A stretch of 9,151 bases of DNA from Halobacteriales archaeon (GCA_020201485.1 JAIVGT010000036.1:1-9151), one strand, 5' to 3'; counted from the first letter of the stretch, positions 1 through 8,230 are shown. Program-made: numbers and translations. The notes: generated by a model not told the origin, from the sequence alone.

Positions 1-1
1 G

Positions 2-256
2 CCCACGCCCACCGGCCCGTACCACATGTGGAGCGTCGGGAAGCAGACCGGTGGGGTCCGCGCCAACGAGCCGCCCGAAGCTCCCGGCACGCTCCTCTAC
101 TGCGAGGTGCCCGACATCCGGGCCGGCTTCGAGAAGGCGCTGAAGGCGGGCGCGTCGGAGATGATGGCGCCGGAGGAGATCCCGGGCGGCATGGGCTGGA
201 TGGCCATCGTCCAAGCGCCCGGCGGCGTCGCCTTCGGCCTGTGGTCGATGAAGTAG
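2..256 (+). CDS. VOC/glyoxalase-fold protein, C-terminal fragment
   Basis: The reading frame is open from the left edge, so the N-terminus lies outside the window; 84 residues are visible. The first in-frame ATG (position 26) is probably internal, because the residues before it (PTPTGPYHMWSVG) already read like family sequence. The visible part contains LLYCEVPDIRAGFEKALKAG, a beta strand leading into a helix, and ends with a hydrophobic strand (GGVAFGLWSMK) typical of the last strand of the vicinal-oxygen-chelate (VOC) fold. The family covers glyoxalases, dioxygenases and bleomycin-resistance proteins, usually about 115-130 residues per module. Substrate and metal ligands cannot be assigned from this fragment. 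The gap to pyrG and the hairpin just after the stop suggest a separate transcription unit. Family assignment is fairly sure; function is unknown. Confidence 0.72.
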   Translation, partial: PTPTGPYHMWSVGKQTGGVRANEPPEAPGTLLYCEVPDIRAGFEKALKAGASEMMAPEEIPGGMGWMAIVQAPGGVAFGLWSMK

Positions 257-269
257 CGAAGGTCCCGGT

Positions 270-303
270 GCAACCGGCCGAGGCAAACGGCTAAGGCCGG
301 TGC
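270..303 (+). terminator. Hairpin downstream of the VOC gene, possible terminator
   Basis: ACCGGCC (273-279) is exactly complementary to GGCCGGT (295-301). With A272 bulged out, G270-C271 can also pair with G302-C303, giving nine pairs and a 15-nt loop. It starts 14 nt after the stop codon of the VOC gene. There is no T-run after it, so it is not a classical intrinsic terminator. It may be a 3' end structure or simply a GC-rich coincidence. Confidence 0.3.
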
Positions 304-327
304 CCCCGTTCCGCGGCGGGCAAGGCC

Positions 328-396
328 ATGGAGCTCATCCAAGCGGTCTGGGACTTCCTCGGGCTCGACTTCGGCGCGCTCGGCGAGCTGCTGTGA
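328..396 (+). CDS. Possible 22-residue small protein
   Basis: ATG at 328 to TGA at 394-396 encodes a peptide starting [15 protein letters not shown] and ending in GALGELL. An in-frame TAA at 292-294 closes the frame upstream, and no other start lies between. Its codons mostly end in G or C, like the real genes here, and the peptide alternates hydrophobic and acidic residues and could form an amphipathic helix. No Shine-Dalgarno sequence precedes it. I do not recognise a family. In DNA this GC-rich, chance ORFs of this size are common, so this is only a candidate. Confidence 0.2.
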   Translation: MELIQAVWDFLGLDFGALGELL

Positions 397-418
397 GCAG
401 GCGGCGCTTTCATCTGGA

Positions 419-434
419 GCCCGCGATAGCGGGC
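419..434 (+). promoter_or_regulatory. 6-bp hairpin in the region upstream of pyrG
   Basis: GCCCGC (419-424) and GCGGGC (429-434) are perfectly complementary around a 4-nt loop, GATA. It lies about 20 nt upstream of the AGGAG ribosome-binding site of pyrG. A relatively AT-rich patch (CTTTCAT, 407-413) just before it could hold a promoter element. A role in pyrG control is inference only. Confidence 0.25.
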
Positions 435-453
435 GGGCACGCGAACCTTCATC

Positions 454-458
454 AGGAG
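454..458 (+). promoter_or_regulatory. Shine-Dalgarno site for the pyrG start at 467
   Basis: AGGAG at 454-458 is followed by an 8-nt spacer and ATG at 467, an ideal distance. An ATG at 460 is too close and out of frame. The ATG at 491, which gives the usual protein N-terminus, has no comparable site. This decides in favour of the 467 start. Confidence 0.55.
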
Positions 459-466
459 CATGCCCA

Positions 467-2107
467 ATGCTCGGTCCCCGTGGACCTCGGATGAAGTACA
501 TCGTTGTCACGGGGGGCGTGTTGTCGGGGCTCGGCAAGGGCATCACGGCCAGCTCCATCGGCCGCTTGCTCAAGGCGCGCGGCCTCAAGGTCACGGCCGT
601 GAAGATCGACCCGTACGTCAACTGCGACGCGGGCACGATGAACCCCTTCGAGCACGGCGAGGTGTTCGTCCTCGACGACGGCGGGGAAGCGGACCTCGAC
701 CTGGGGAACTACGAGCGCTTCCTCGACGTCGAGCTCGGCCGTGACAACAACATCACGACCGGCAAGGTGTACCGCGCCGTCATCGAGAAGGAGCGGCGCG
801 GCGAGTACCTGGGCAAGACGGTCCAGATCGTGCCCCACGTCACGACGGAGATCCGCGACCGCATCAAGCGCGCCGCGAACAGCAGCGGAGCCGATGTCTG
901 CCTCATCGAGGCCGGAGGCACGGTGGGCGACATCGAGAGCATGCCCTTCCTGGAAGCGCTGCGCCAGCTCCGCCGCGAGGTGGGCGAGGCGAACGTGGCC
1001 TTCGTGCACTGCACGCTCGTGCCCGTCATGGGCACGGTGGGCGAGCAGAAGACAAAACCAACCCAGCACAGCGTGAGCGCGCTGCGCGCCATCGGCATCG
1101 ACCCCGACATGCTCGTCTGCCGCAGCGAGGAGCCCCTCGACCCGAAGGTGAAGGAGAAGCTCGCCCTGTTCTGCGACGTGGACCCGGGCGCCGTCATCAG
1201 CGCGCCCGACGCGCGCACCATCTACGAGGTGCCGCAGCTCCTCGAGGCGCAGGGTGTGGCGGATTGGCTCATCGAGCGCCTCGGCCTGCAGCAGCGCGCG
1301 AAGCCCGCGGACCTGCAAGCCTGGACGCGGTACACGGAGCGCATCCTCAACCCGCGGCACACCGTGCACGTCGCCGTCGTCGGCAAGTACACGCAGCTCG
1401 CGGACGCCTACCTCAGCATCAGCGAGGCGTTCCGGCACGCGGGCGCGGAGCTGTGGACGCGCGTCGAGGTCACGTGGGTGGATGCGGAGCAGTTCGAGCG
1501 CGGCGCGAAGCCGGCGGACGTGCTGGGCAAGTACCACGCCATCCTCGTGCCCGGCGGCTTCGGCTCGCGCGGCGCGGAGGGCAAGATCAAGGCCATCCAG
1601 CACGCGCGCGAGGCCAAGGTCCCCTACCTCGGCATCTGCTTCGGTTTCCAGCTCGCCGTGTGCGAGTACGCGCGCCACGTCCTCGGCATCGGCAAGGCGA
1701 ACAGCACGGAGATCGACCCGGGCACGCCCGACCCGGTCATCGACATCCTGCCGGAGCAGCGCAGCGTGCAGGAGAAGGGCGGCACGATGCGGCTGGGCGG
1801 CAGCCCCATCCTCGTCAAGGAGGGCACGCTCGCCCACCGCCTGTACGGCGAGGCGGTCATCCGCGAGCGGCACCGGCACCGCTACGAGGTGAACCCGGAG
1901 TACATCCCGCGCCTGGAGAAGGCCGGCCTCGTGTTCAGCGGGAAGCACACGAACGGCGTGCTCATGGAGATCGCCGAGCTGCCGGAGCACCCATACTTCA
2001 TCGGTGGCCAGTTCCATCCCGAGTTCAAGTCCCGCCCGGAGCGCCCCGCGCCGCTGTTCCTCGGCCTGGTCGAGGCCGCGCTAAAGCGGCAGACGAAGGC
2101 GGCGTGA
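467..2107 (+). CDS. pyrG: CTP synthase (glutamine-hydrolysing)
   Basis: Cytosolic enzyme of the last step of de novo CTP synthesis: UTP + ATP + glutamine to CTP. Numbered from the internal Met at 491 (538 residues), the amidoligase domain spans about 1-268, with the P-loop-like [12 protein letters not shown] at 8-19 and [11 protein letters not shown] at 184-194. The class I glutamine amidotransferase domain spans about 291-530. Cys383 (GICFG) is the nucleophile, with His509 and Glu511 (FHPE) completing the triad, so both half-reactions look intact. SGLGKG rather than SSLGKG is the archaeal form. The 467 start has a good Shine-Dalgarno site and adds eight residues (MLGPRGPR); 491 gives the standard MKYIVVTGG start, so either is possible. 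The AK6-type kinase starts 10 nt after the stop, indicating a nucleotide-metabolism operon. Confidence 0.97.
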   Translation: MLGPRGPRMKYIVVTGGVLSGLGKGITASSIGRLLKARGLKVTAVKIDPYVNCDAGTMNPFEHGEVFVLDDGGEADLDLGNYERFLDVELGRDNNITTGKVYRAVIEKERRGEYLGKTVQIVPHVTTEIRDRIKRAANSSGADVCLIEAGGTVGDIESMPFLEALRQLRREVGEANVAFVHCTLVPVMGTVGEQKTKPTQHSVSALRAIGIDPDMLVCRSEEPLDPKVKEKLALFCDVDPGAVISAPDARTIYEVPQLLEAQGVADWLIERLGLQQRAKPADLQAWTRYTERILNPRHTVHVAVVGKYTQLADAYLSISEAFRHAGAELWTRVEVTWVDAEQFERGAKPADVLGKYHAILVPGGFGSRGAEGKIKAIQHAREAKVPYLGICFGFQLAVCEYARHVLGIGKANSTEIDPGTPDPVIDILPEQRSVQEKGGTMRLGGSPILVKEGTLAHRLYGEAVIRERHRHRYEVNPEYIPRLEKAGLVFSGKHTNGVLMEIAELPEHPYFIGGQFHPEFKSRPERPAPLFLGLVEAALKRQTKAA

Positions 2108-2117
2108 CGAGGGGCGC

Positions 2118-2663
2118 ATGATCGCCGCGCTCACCGGCACGCCGGGCACGGGCAAGACGAGCGTCGGCCGCGCGCTGCGCGCGCTCGGCTTCGACGTGCT
2201 CGACCTCGGCGAGCTCATCGAGCGCAAGCAGCTCTGGGAGGAGATGGACGAGGAGCGCGGCAGCAAGGTCGTGGACCCGCGCGCGCTCAGCCAGTTCCTC
2301 CAAGGCGCGGTGCGCGAGGCGCGCGGCAAGGGCCGCGACCTCGTCCTTGAGGGGCATCTCAGCCATCTCGTGAAGGGCGTGGAGGTGGCGGTCGTGCTGC
2401 GCTGCGAGCCCGGCGAGCTGGCGCGGCGCATGCAGGAGCGCGGCTGGAGCGCGATGAAGGTCGAGGAGAACCGCGTCGCCGAAGCCGTGGACGTGGTCCT
2501 CGTGGAAGCGGTGGACCACAACCCGATGGTCCTGGAGGTGGACACCACCGGCCGCGCTGCGGAGGACGTGGCCCGCGAGGTCGCGGCCCTCCTGCGCGAG
2601 CCGAGCGCGGAGGCTTGGGAGCGGCACAAGCCGGGCAAGACCGATTGGAGCGCGGCGCTATGA
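2118..2663 (+). CDS. AK6/Fap7-type adenylate kinase
   Basis: A 181-residue P-loop NMP kinase of the AK6/Fap7 family, found in archaea and eukaryotes. Members phosphorylate AMP (and other NMPs) with ATP, and the eukaryotic protein also acts in late small-subunit ribosome maturation with uS11. The Walker A motif GTPGTGKT is at residues 7-14. LVLEGHLSHL (75-84) matches the family's conserved EGH segment, and the LID/second-arginine region follows at about 104-119 (RMQERGWSAMKVEENRVAEA). VDVVLVEA (124-131) matches the typical DVxLVEA. Length is normal. GGGG at 2111-2114 may serve as a close ribosome-binding site. The stop overlaps the next gene's start by four bases (ATGA), so the two are probably translationally coupled. 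Family is clear; an adenylate kinase versus ribosome-assembly role cannot be decided here. Confidence 0.9.
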   Translation: MIAALTGTPGTGKTSVGRALRALGFDVLDLGELIERKQLWEEMDEERGSKVVDPRALSQFLQGAVREARGKGRDLVLEGHLSHLVKGVEVAVVLRCEPGELARRMQERGWSAMKVEENRVAEAVDVVLVEAVDHNPMVLEVDTTGRAAEDVAREVAALLREPSAEAWERHKPGKTDWSAAL

Positions 2664-3454
2664 GGCTCCCGCTCTTCGTCGGCCTCGACCTGCACGGCAC
2701 GCTCCTCGACAAGCGCGAGCAGCTCCCGCGCCGCTACGTCCAGCCGCTCGTGGAGCACCTGCGCGCCATGCGCCCGTGGGCACGGCTCTACGTGTGCACG
2801 GGCAACGACATGGGCTTCGTGCGCGACGTGCTCCCGCCCGAGGTGCGGCGCACCCTGCACGGCTACGTCCTGGAGACGGGGGCGAGCGTGATGCAGCGCG
2901 GGAAGGAGGTGCCGCTGACGAGCGCGCGCACGCGGCGCGAGGTGGCGCACCTGCGCTCCGTGCTGGAAGGAGCAGGCTTGCCCGGTGTGAAGCACTTCGC
3001 GCCGCGCCTGACGAGCGTGAGCGTGTTCACGCAGCGCCCGTACACGCGCGACCCGCCGGCGAAGCTCGTCCCCGCGGTGCAGCGCATCGTGCGGCGCGAG
3101 GGCCTGGCGGAGCGCTTCGACGTGAAGTTCAGCAGCGTGGCGGTCGATGTCGTGCCGCGCGGCTTCCACAAGCACCGCGGCCTGGCCGCCATCGCCGGCA
3201 AGCATCCCATCGCCGCCATCGCCGACAGCCAGAACGACTGGGAGTTCCTCGTGCACAGCGATCTCGCCTTCCTGCCGCGCAACGCCAGCCCGGAGGTGGA
3301 GCGCATCCTCGCCGCGCACGGCAAGCCCATCCTCCCGATGAGCAAGGTCGCGCCCGGCTGGCATCGCGGCCTCGCCCTCCGCGCGCCGCACGCGCAGACG
3401 CGGGGCGCGCTCGAGGCGCTGGGCTTCCTCCGCGCCGCGCACCGCGCCGGGTAG
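2660..3454 (+). CDS. HAD-superfamily (Cof/IIB type) phosphatase-like protein with atypical motif I
   Basis: A 264-residue cytosolic HAD protein. Motif I is DLHGTLLD (residues 10-17), motif II is the Thr in CTGND (Thr47), the motif III Lys is probably Lys171 in GFHKHRGL, and motif IV is ADSQNDWEF with Asp189 and Asp193. The segment ETGASVMQRG (72-81) resembles the eNGA stretch of Cof-type enzymes (phosphoglycolate, sugar-phosphate and mannosyl-3-phosphoglycerate phosphatases). The cap (C2 type) would lie around 85-165. The usual DxD is DLH here: the nucleophile Asp10 is kept but the second Asp, normally the general acid/base, is His12. Activity may therefore be altered. It overlaps the kinase gene by 4 nt. 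Substrate is not predictable; family assignment is firm. Confidence 0.85.
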   Translation: MRLPLFVGLDLHGTLLDKREQLPRRYVQPLVEHLRAMRPWARLYVCTGNDMGFVRDVLPPEVRRTLHGYVLETGASVMQRGKEVPLTSARTRREVAHLRSVLEGAGLPGVKHFAPRLTSVSVFTQRPYTRDPPAKLVPAVQRIVRREGLAERFDVKFSSVAVDVVPRGFHKHRGLAAIAGKHPIAAIADSQNDWEFLVHSDLAFLPRNASPEVERILAAHGKPILPMSKVAPGWHRGLALRAPHAQTRGALEALGFLRAAHRAG

Positions 3455-3476
3455 GCCGCGCCCTGGGCCGATTGCG

Positions 3477-3486
3477 AAAGGGATTT
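3477..3486 (+). promoter_or_regulatory. AT-rich patch, possible promoter of the H-NOX cassette
   Basis: AAAGGGATTT stands out in an otherwise GC-rich 67-bp gap. If it holds a TATA-like element centred near 3481, transcription would start near 3508, leaving a leader of about 14 nt that just includes the GGGGGAG ribosome-binding site. The element is far from a canonical archaeal TATA box, so this is tentative. Confidence 0.3.
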
Positions 3487-3501
3487 CCCGCCCGTCCGCC
3501 T

Positions 3502-3517
3502 GCTCCCTCGGGGGAGC
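3502..3517 (+). promoter_or_regulatory. Hairpin enclosing the H-NOX ribosome-binding site
   Basis: GCTCCC (3502-3507) and GGGAGC (3512-3517) are perfectly complementary across a TCGG loop. The right arm overlaps the Shine-Dalgarno sequence GGGGGAG (3510-3516), which lies 5 nt before the GTG start at 3522. Folding of the leader would hide the site, so the structure could tune translation of the sensor. Confidence 0.4.
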
Positions 3518-3521
3518 GCGC

Positions 3522-4064
3522 GTGCACGGCATCATCTTCGCCGAGCTGAAGAAGTACGTCGTGGCCCGGATGGGCACGAAGGCGTGGAACGACCTGCTCG
3601 CCGCGTCGGGCATGCAGGACAAGGTCTTCCTGCCGAACCAGGCGTACGGCGACGTGGACGTCATCACGCTCGTCACGACCGCGTCCCGCCTCACCGGCAA
3701 GTCCGCCTCGGACATCCTGGAGGACTTCGGCGAGTTCCTCGCGCCCGACCTGCTCACCATGTACCGCCCGCAGCTCGACCCGGCGTGGCGCACGCTCGAC
3801 ATCATCGAGAACACGGAGCAGCTCATCCACCGCCAGGTGCGCGTGCAGAGCCCGGGCGCGCTCCCGCCGCAGCTCCAGGTCGTCCGCGAAGGCCCGGACA
3901 AGCTGCGCCTGACCTACACCTCCCGCCGCCAGATGTGCGGCGTGGCCAAGGGCATCGCCCGAGGCATCGCTCGGGAGCAGCACGAGCACATCCGGGTCAC
4001 GGAGCCGGAGTGCATGCTGAAGGGCGGCCAGCGCTGCGACATCCGCGTCGAGCGCGTCGGCTGA
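3522..4064 (+). CDS. H-NOX (heme nitric oxide/oxygen binding) sensor protein
   Basis: A 180-residue stand-alone H-NOX domain. Characterised homologues bind NO (some also O2) at ferrous heme and control a partner kinase or cyclase. His103 lies nine residues before the Gly of PGALPP (111-116), the exact spacing of the proximal heme ligand in the Thermoanaerobacter (Tte) protein. The heme-propionate motif YxSxR is Y132-T-S-R-R136. The position matching the O2-stabilising distal Tyr140 of Tte is Val141, which predicts an NO-selective sensor. Cys139, Cys164 and Cys172 match cysteines of a zinc site described in some H-NOX proteins. No signal peptide or membrane segment is seen; it is cytosolic. 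The start is GTG, chosen because MHGIIFAEL is the usual N-terminus and a GGGGGAG site lies 5 nt upstream. It precedes a hybrid kinase, its expected partner. Confidence 0.9.
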   Translation: MHGIIFAELKKYVVARMGTKAWNDLLAASGMQDKVFLPNQAYGDVDVITLVTTASRLTGKSASDILEDFGEFLAPDLLTMYRPQLDPAWRTLDIIENTEQLIHRQVRVQSPGALPPQLQVVREGPDKLRLTYTSRRQMCGVAKGIARGIAREQHEHIRVTEPECMLKGGQRCDIRVERVG

Positions 4065-4098
4065 CGGGCTTCCGGCCTAGCGGACCTCCGGCCCCTTC

Positions 4099-4111
4099 CG
4101 AACCCTTGTTA
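4099..4111 (+). promoter_or_regulatory. TATA-like element for a leaderless kinase transcript
   Basis: TTGTTA (4106-4111) is centred about 27 bp before the ATG at 4136, where the TATA box of a leaderless archaeal transcript should lie. CGAA (4099-4102) just upstream could be a BRE-like purine element. The pyrimidine-rich stretch before the ATG has no Shine-Dalgarno site, which fits leaderless initiation. The match to a TATA consensus is only partial. Confidence 0.35.
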
Positions 4112-4135
4112 GGCGTTTCCCGCCAACCTTCCCTG

Positions 4136-6134
<1,999 letters not shown>

Positions 6135-6145
<11 letters not shown>

Positions 6146-6494
6146 GCCCTTGCAACGCTCCGTGCTCGCCCGGCTCCGCGACGAGCTCGGCGACGCGGAC
6201 ACGATGCGCGACCTGTTGTCGAGCTTCCTCGATGAGGCCCCGCAGCTCCTGGCCCGCATGCGCACCGCGCTCGCGGCGCAGGACGCGCCCCGCTTCCACG
6301 TCGCGGCCCACACGCTGAAAGGCCTGAGCGCGACGTTCGGCGCGCAGCAGCTGGCCGAGGTGTGCCGGGACGCGGAGCAACGCGCCCGAGCTGGCGACAT
6401 GGCCAACGCCCCGCAGCTCCAGCAGCAGGCCGAGGACGCGTGGCAGCGCGTGCGCCCGCAGCTCGAGGCGGTGCGGGACGGGGGCGCGCCGTGA
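6135..6494 (+). CDS. HPt (histidine phosphotransfer) protein
   Basis: A 119-residue, mostly helical HPt protein. The signature AAHTLKGLSATFGA (57-70) carries the phosphorylatable His59 with the conserved Leu-Lys-Gly after it. HPt proteins shuttle phosphate between receiver aspartates, here presumably from a receiver of the hybrid kinase (Asp447 or Asp590) to Asp54 of the next gene's product. The ATG overlaps the 3' end of the kinase gene by 11 nt and its own stop overlaps the next start by 4 nt, so expression is probably coupled. There is no extra domain; the C-terminus is rich in Gln and Ala and probably helical. In many bacterial kinases this domain is fused to the C-terminus; here it is separate. 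Assignment is firm. Confidence 0.92.
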
Positions 6495-6892
6495 CGCGGT
6501 TCCTCATCGTGGACGACAGCCGGACCGCCCGCATGACCCTCGCCGCCGCCATCCGCAACGCCAGCCACGGCGCGGACGTGCGCGAGGCGGAGGACGCGCA
6601 GGCGGCCATGGACGTGTTCGTCGAGGACCGCCCCGAGGTCGTGTTCCTGGACATGATGCTCGACGACTCCGCCGGCCAGGGCGGGCTCGGCGCGCTCCGC
6701 GCCATGCTCGACGCCCGCCCGGAGGCGCGCATCGTGCTCGTCACGGCGCTGCAGCCGGACCATGCGGACGTGGTGAAGGCGGTGAGCCTGGGCGCGTTCG
6801 GGCACCTGGGCAAGCCCATCCGCACCGAGGCCGTGCGCAAGATCCTCGCCGTCGTCGAGGCGGAAGCGGGCCGCATGGTCCGCATCCGCTGA
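6491..6892 (+). CDS. Single-domain (CheY-like) response regulator
   Basis: A 133-residue protein made of one receiver domain. The acidic pair is Asp8/Asp9 (FLIVDDSRTAR), the phosphoacceptor is Asp54 (VFLDMML), the switch Thr is Thr85 (IVLVTALQ), and the conserved Lys is Lys108 in GKPI. The domain is complete and should be phosphorylatable. Nothing follows it except a few basic residues (RMVRIR), so there is no DNA-binding or enzymatic output; it must act by protein contact or as a phosphate sink. The start is GTG in a GTGA overlap with the HPt stop, a strong sign of coupling. A three-residue insertion-like stretch after Asp54 (DDSAGQGG) resembles receivers that lack the usual MPxxDG loop. It is probably the terminal element of the relay. 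Confidence 0.92.
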   Translation: MTRFLIVDDSRTARMTLAAAIRNASHGADVREAEDAQAAMDVFVEDRPEVVFLDMMLDDSAGQGGLGALRAMLDARPEARIVLVTALQPDHADVVKAVSLGAFGHLGKPIRTEAVRKILAVVEAEAGRMVRIR

Positions 6893-6917
6893 GCGCGTGA
6901 CGCCCGGCCCAGGATCC

Positions 6918-6937
6918 GTTCCGAGCGAAGGCGGAAC
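6918..6937 (+). terminator. Weak hairpin after the phosphorelay genes
   Basis: GTTCCG (6918-6923) pairs perfectly with CGGAAC (6932-6937) around an 8-nt loop, starting 26 nt after the response-regulator stop. No T-run follows. It may mark the 3' end of the cassette transcript, but such a short stem could arise by chance. Confidence 0.22.
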
Positions 6938-6988
6938 ACGGAGCCGCGGCGACGAAACCTCCATCTGCCTGCCCGGCTTCCTGCCCGC

Positions 6989-7682
6989 GTGGACGCGCTG
7001 CTCCTCATCGTCGCCGGGCACGTGGCGCTCATCGCGCTCGGCCTGGGGCTGCTGAGCGGCGCGCCGCTGCGCTCCGGCCGGAGCTTCGCCTGGCCGGGGA
7101 AGCGCGACCTCGAGCCCCTGCTCATCCCGCTCGCGCTCATCGTCGGCGTGCTCATCGTGCACCTGACCGAGGTGCGGCTCGACGCCTGGGTGAGCGCGAC
7201 CTCCGCCTACGACGCGACGCGCGACGTGGCGGGATTCGAGGGCACGAGCGTGGCGTGGTTCCAGCAGTTCCCCTGGCCCGAGCCCATCCGGCAGCTGTTC
7301 CTGCTCGCGTACCTCTTCGGCTACCCGTTCCTCATCTACTTCACGCCGGCCTTCCTCGTGCTGCACCGCGACGTGAAGGGGCTGAGCCTGTTCGCGCTCG
7401 GCTTCGCGTGCCTGTACGCGGTGGCGCAGCGGGCACAAGCGCTTCGCGCTGCTCGCGGGATGTTTCGCGGTGATGATCCCCCCGGCGAGCTTCTTCGTCG
7501 GCGTGCACTGGCTCATCGACCCGCTCATCGCGTATGCGATGGTCGGCATCGCGCTCGTCCTCGCGCTGCGCTGGCAGCCGGCGTTCCTGCTCTGGGCCGA
7601 GGGGAGGCGGGAGCGTCAGCGCGTCGCCGGGCCGGTCGCAGGGGCCGAGGCCGAAGGCGCTGGAGCCTTGAAGAAGCCGTAG
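6989..7682 (+). pseudogene. PAP2-superfamily membrane phosphatase/transferase gene, frameshifted and missing its catalytic core
   Basis: Two frames together give a PAP2-like membrane protein. The first runs from GTG at 6989 to about 7420, with hydrophobic helices at the N-terminus, at EPLLIPLALIVGVLIVHL and at LFLLAYLFGYPFLIYFTPAF. The second continues from about 7422 (WRSGHKRFALLAGC) to TAG at 7680-7682. It contains ASFFVGVHWLID, which fits the third PAP2 motif (Ser, then His, then Asp four residues later), and a last helix. In intact relatives these halves are joined by a membrane segment plus the PSxH motif, roughly 60-70 residues. That segment is absent, so a deletion not divisible by three, rather than one lost base, fits best. 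It is either a decayed gene or an assembly error. Homologues include lipid phosphatases and inositolphosphotransferases. The 3' end overlaps the opposing pgsA-like gene by 67 nt. Confidence 0.65.
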
Positions 7683-8230
7683 AAGTACTGCGCTCCGCTC
7701 ACCCACGCCACGAGCACGCTCGCGTACAGCACCCAGCGGCCGAGGACGAGCACGTCCGCGCCCTCGAAACGGTGCAGCAGCGTGGGCGGCGCGAGGAAGA
7801 GCAGGATGGCGACGCTCTGCAGCGCGGTCTTGGCCTTCGCGAGCTGGCTCGCGCCGAACACCTCGCCCCGGCCCTGCGCGATGCTGCGCAGCCCGGTGAC
7901 GGCGAACTCGCGCACGAGGATGGCCGCGACGGCCCACGCCGGAGCCACGCGTCGCTCCACGAGGAACACGAGGCACGCGGCGATGATGACCTTGTCCGCG
8001 AGCGGGTCGAGCATCTTGCCCAGGCCCGTGACCTGGCCCATGCGCCGCGCGAGCCAGCCGTCGAGGAGGTCGGTGGCGAGCGTGAGCGCGAAGAGCGCGA
8101 GCGCGAACGCGTCCACGAACGTGTACGCCGGGTCCGCGCCCAGCCAGAGGAGCGCGCCGAGGGGCAGGACCGCGACCATGCGCGCGACGGTGAGCGCATT
8201 GGGCAGGTTCCAGTCCCCGCGCGCTCCCAT
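7616..8230 (-). CDS. pgsA: CDP-alcohol phosphatidyltransferase, bacterial PgsA type
   Basis: A 204-residue integral membrane enzyme. The signature is DGWLAR, then eight residues, Gly, and the spaced Asp pair in GKMLDPLADK, matching DGxxARx8Gx3Dx3D. The second and later Asp residues bind metal and the CDP-lipid. The N-terminus WNLPNALTVARM and the segment ILVREFAVTGLRSIA are typical of bacterial phosphatidylglycerophosphate synthase, which joins glycerol 3-phosphate to CDP-diacylglycerol. In an archaeon the lipid would be CDP-archaeol and the product archaetidylglycerophosphate; the exact substrate is inference. About five hydrophobic helices are visible, and a soluble Ala/Pro-rich tail ends the protein. 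I chose ATG at 8230 because it puts the NLPNALT motif at the usual distance; an in-frame ATG at 8296 would add 22 residues. It is convergent with the broken PAP2 gene and divergent from htpX. Confidence 0.9.
   Translation of the reverse strand: MGARGDWNLPNALTVARMVAVLPLGALLWLGADPAYTFVDAFALALFALTLATDLLDGWLARRMGQVTGLGKMLDPLADKVIIAACLVFLVERRVAPAWAVAAILVREFAVTGLRSIAQGRGEVFGASQLAKAKTALQSVAILLFLAPPTLLHRFEGADVLVLGRWVLYASVLVAWVSGAQYFYGFFKAPAPSASAPATGPATR

Noticed and set aside
257..327. Possible tRNA-like fold in the GC-rich gap after the VOC gene
   Set aside because: There is a GTTC stretch near 308, but no T-arm with matching 5-bp stem, no acceptor stem and no anticodon arm could be built.
452..2017. 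A 521-codon minus-strand frame opposite pyrG
   Set aside because: It mirrors pyrG codons and has a low-complexity composition; no motif was seen. pyrG is certain on the plus strand.
2081..3901. A 606-codon minus-strand frame opposite the AK6, HAD and H-NOX genes
   Set aside because: It spans three unrelated real genes on the other strand and has no domain; it is a composition shadow.
7470..7682. A separate 70-residue small membrane protein starting at GTG 7470
   Set aside because: The frame is better read as the C-terminal half of the interrupted PAP2 gene, since family-like sequence (WRSGHKRFALL) continues upstream of that GTG.
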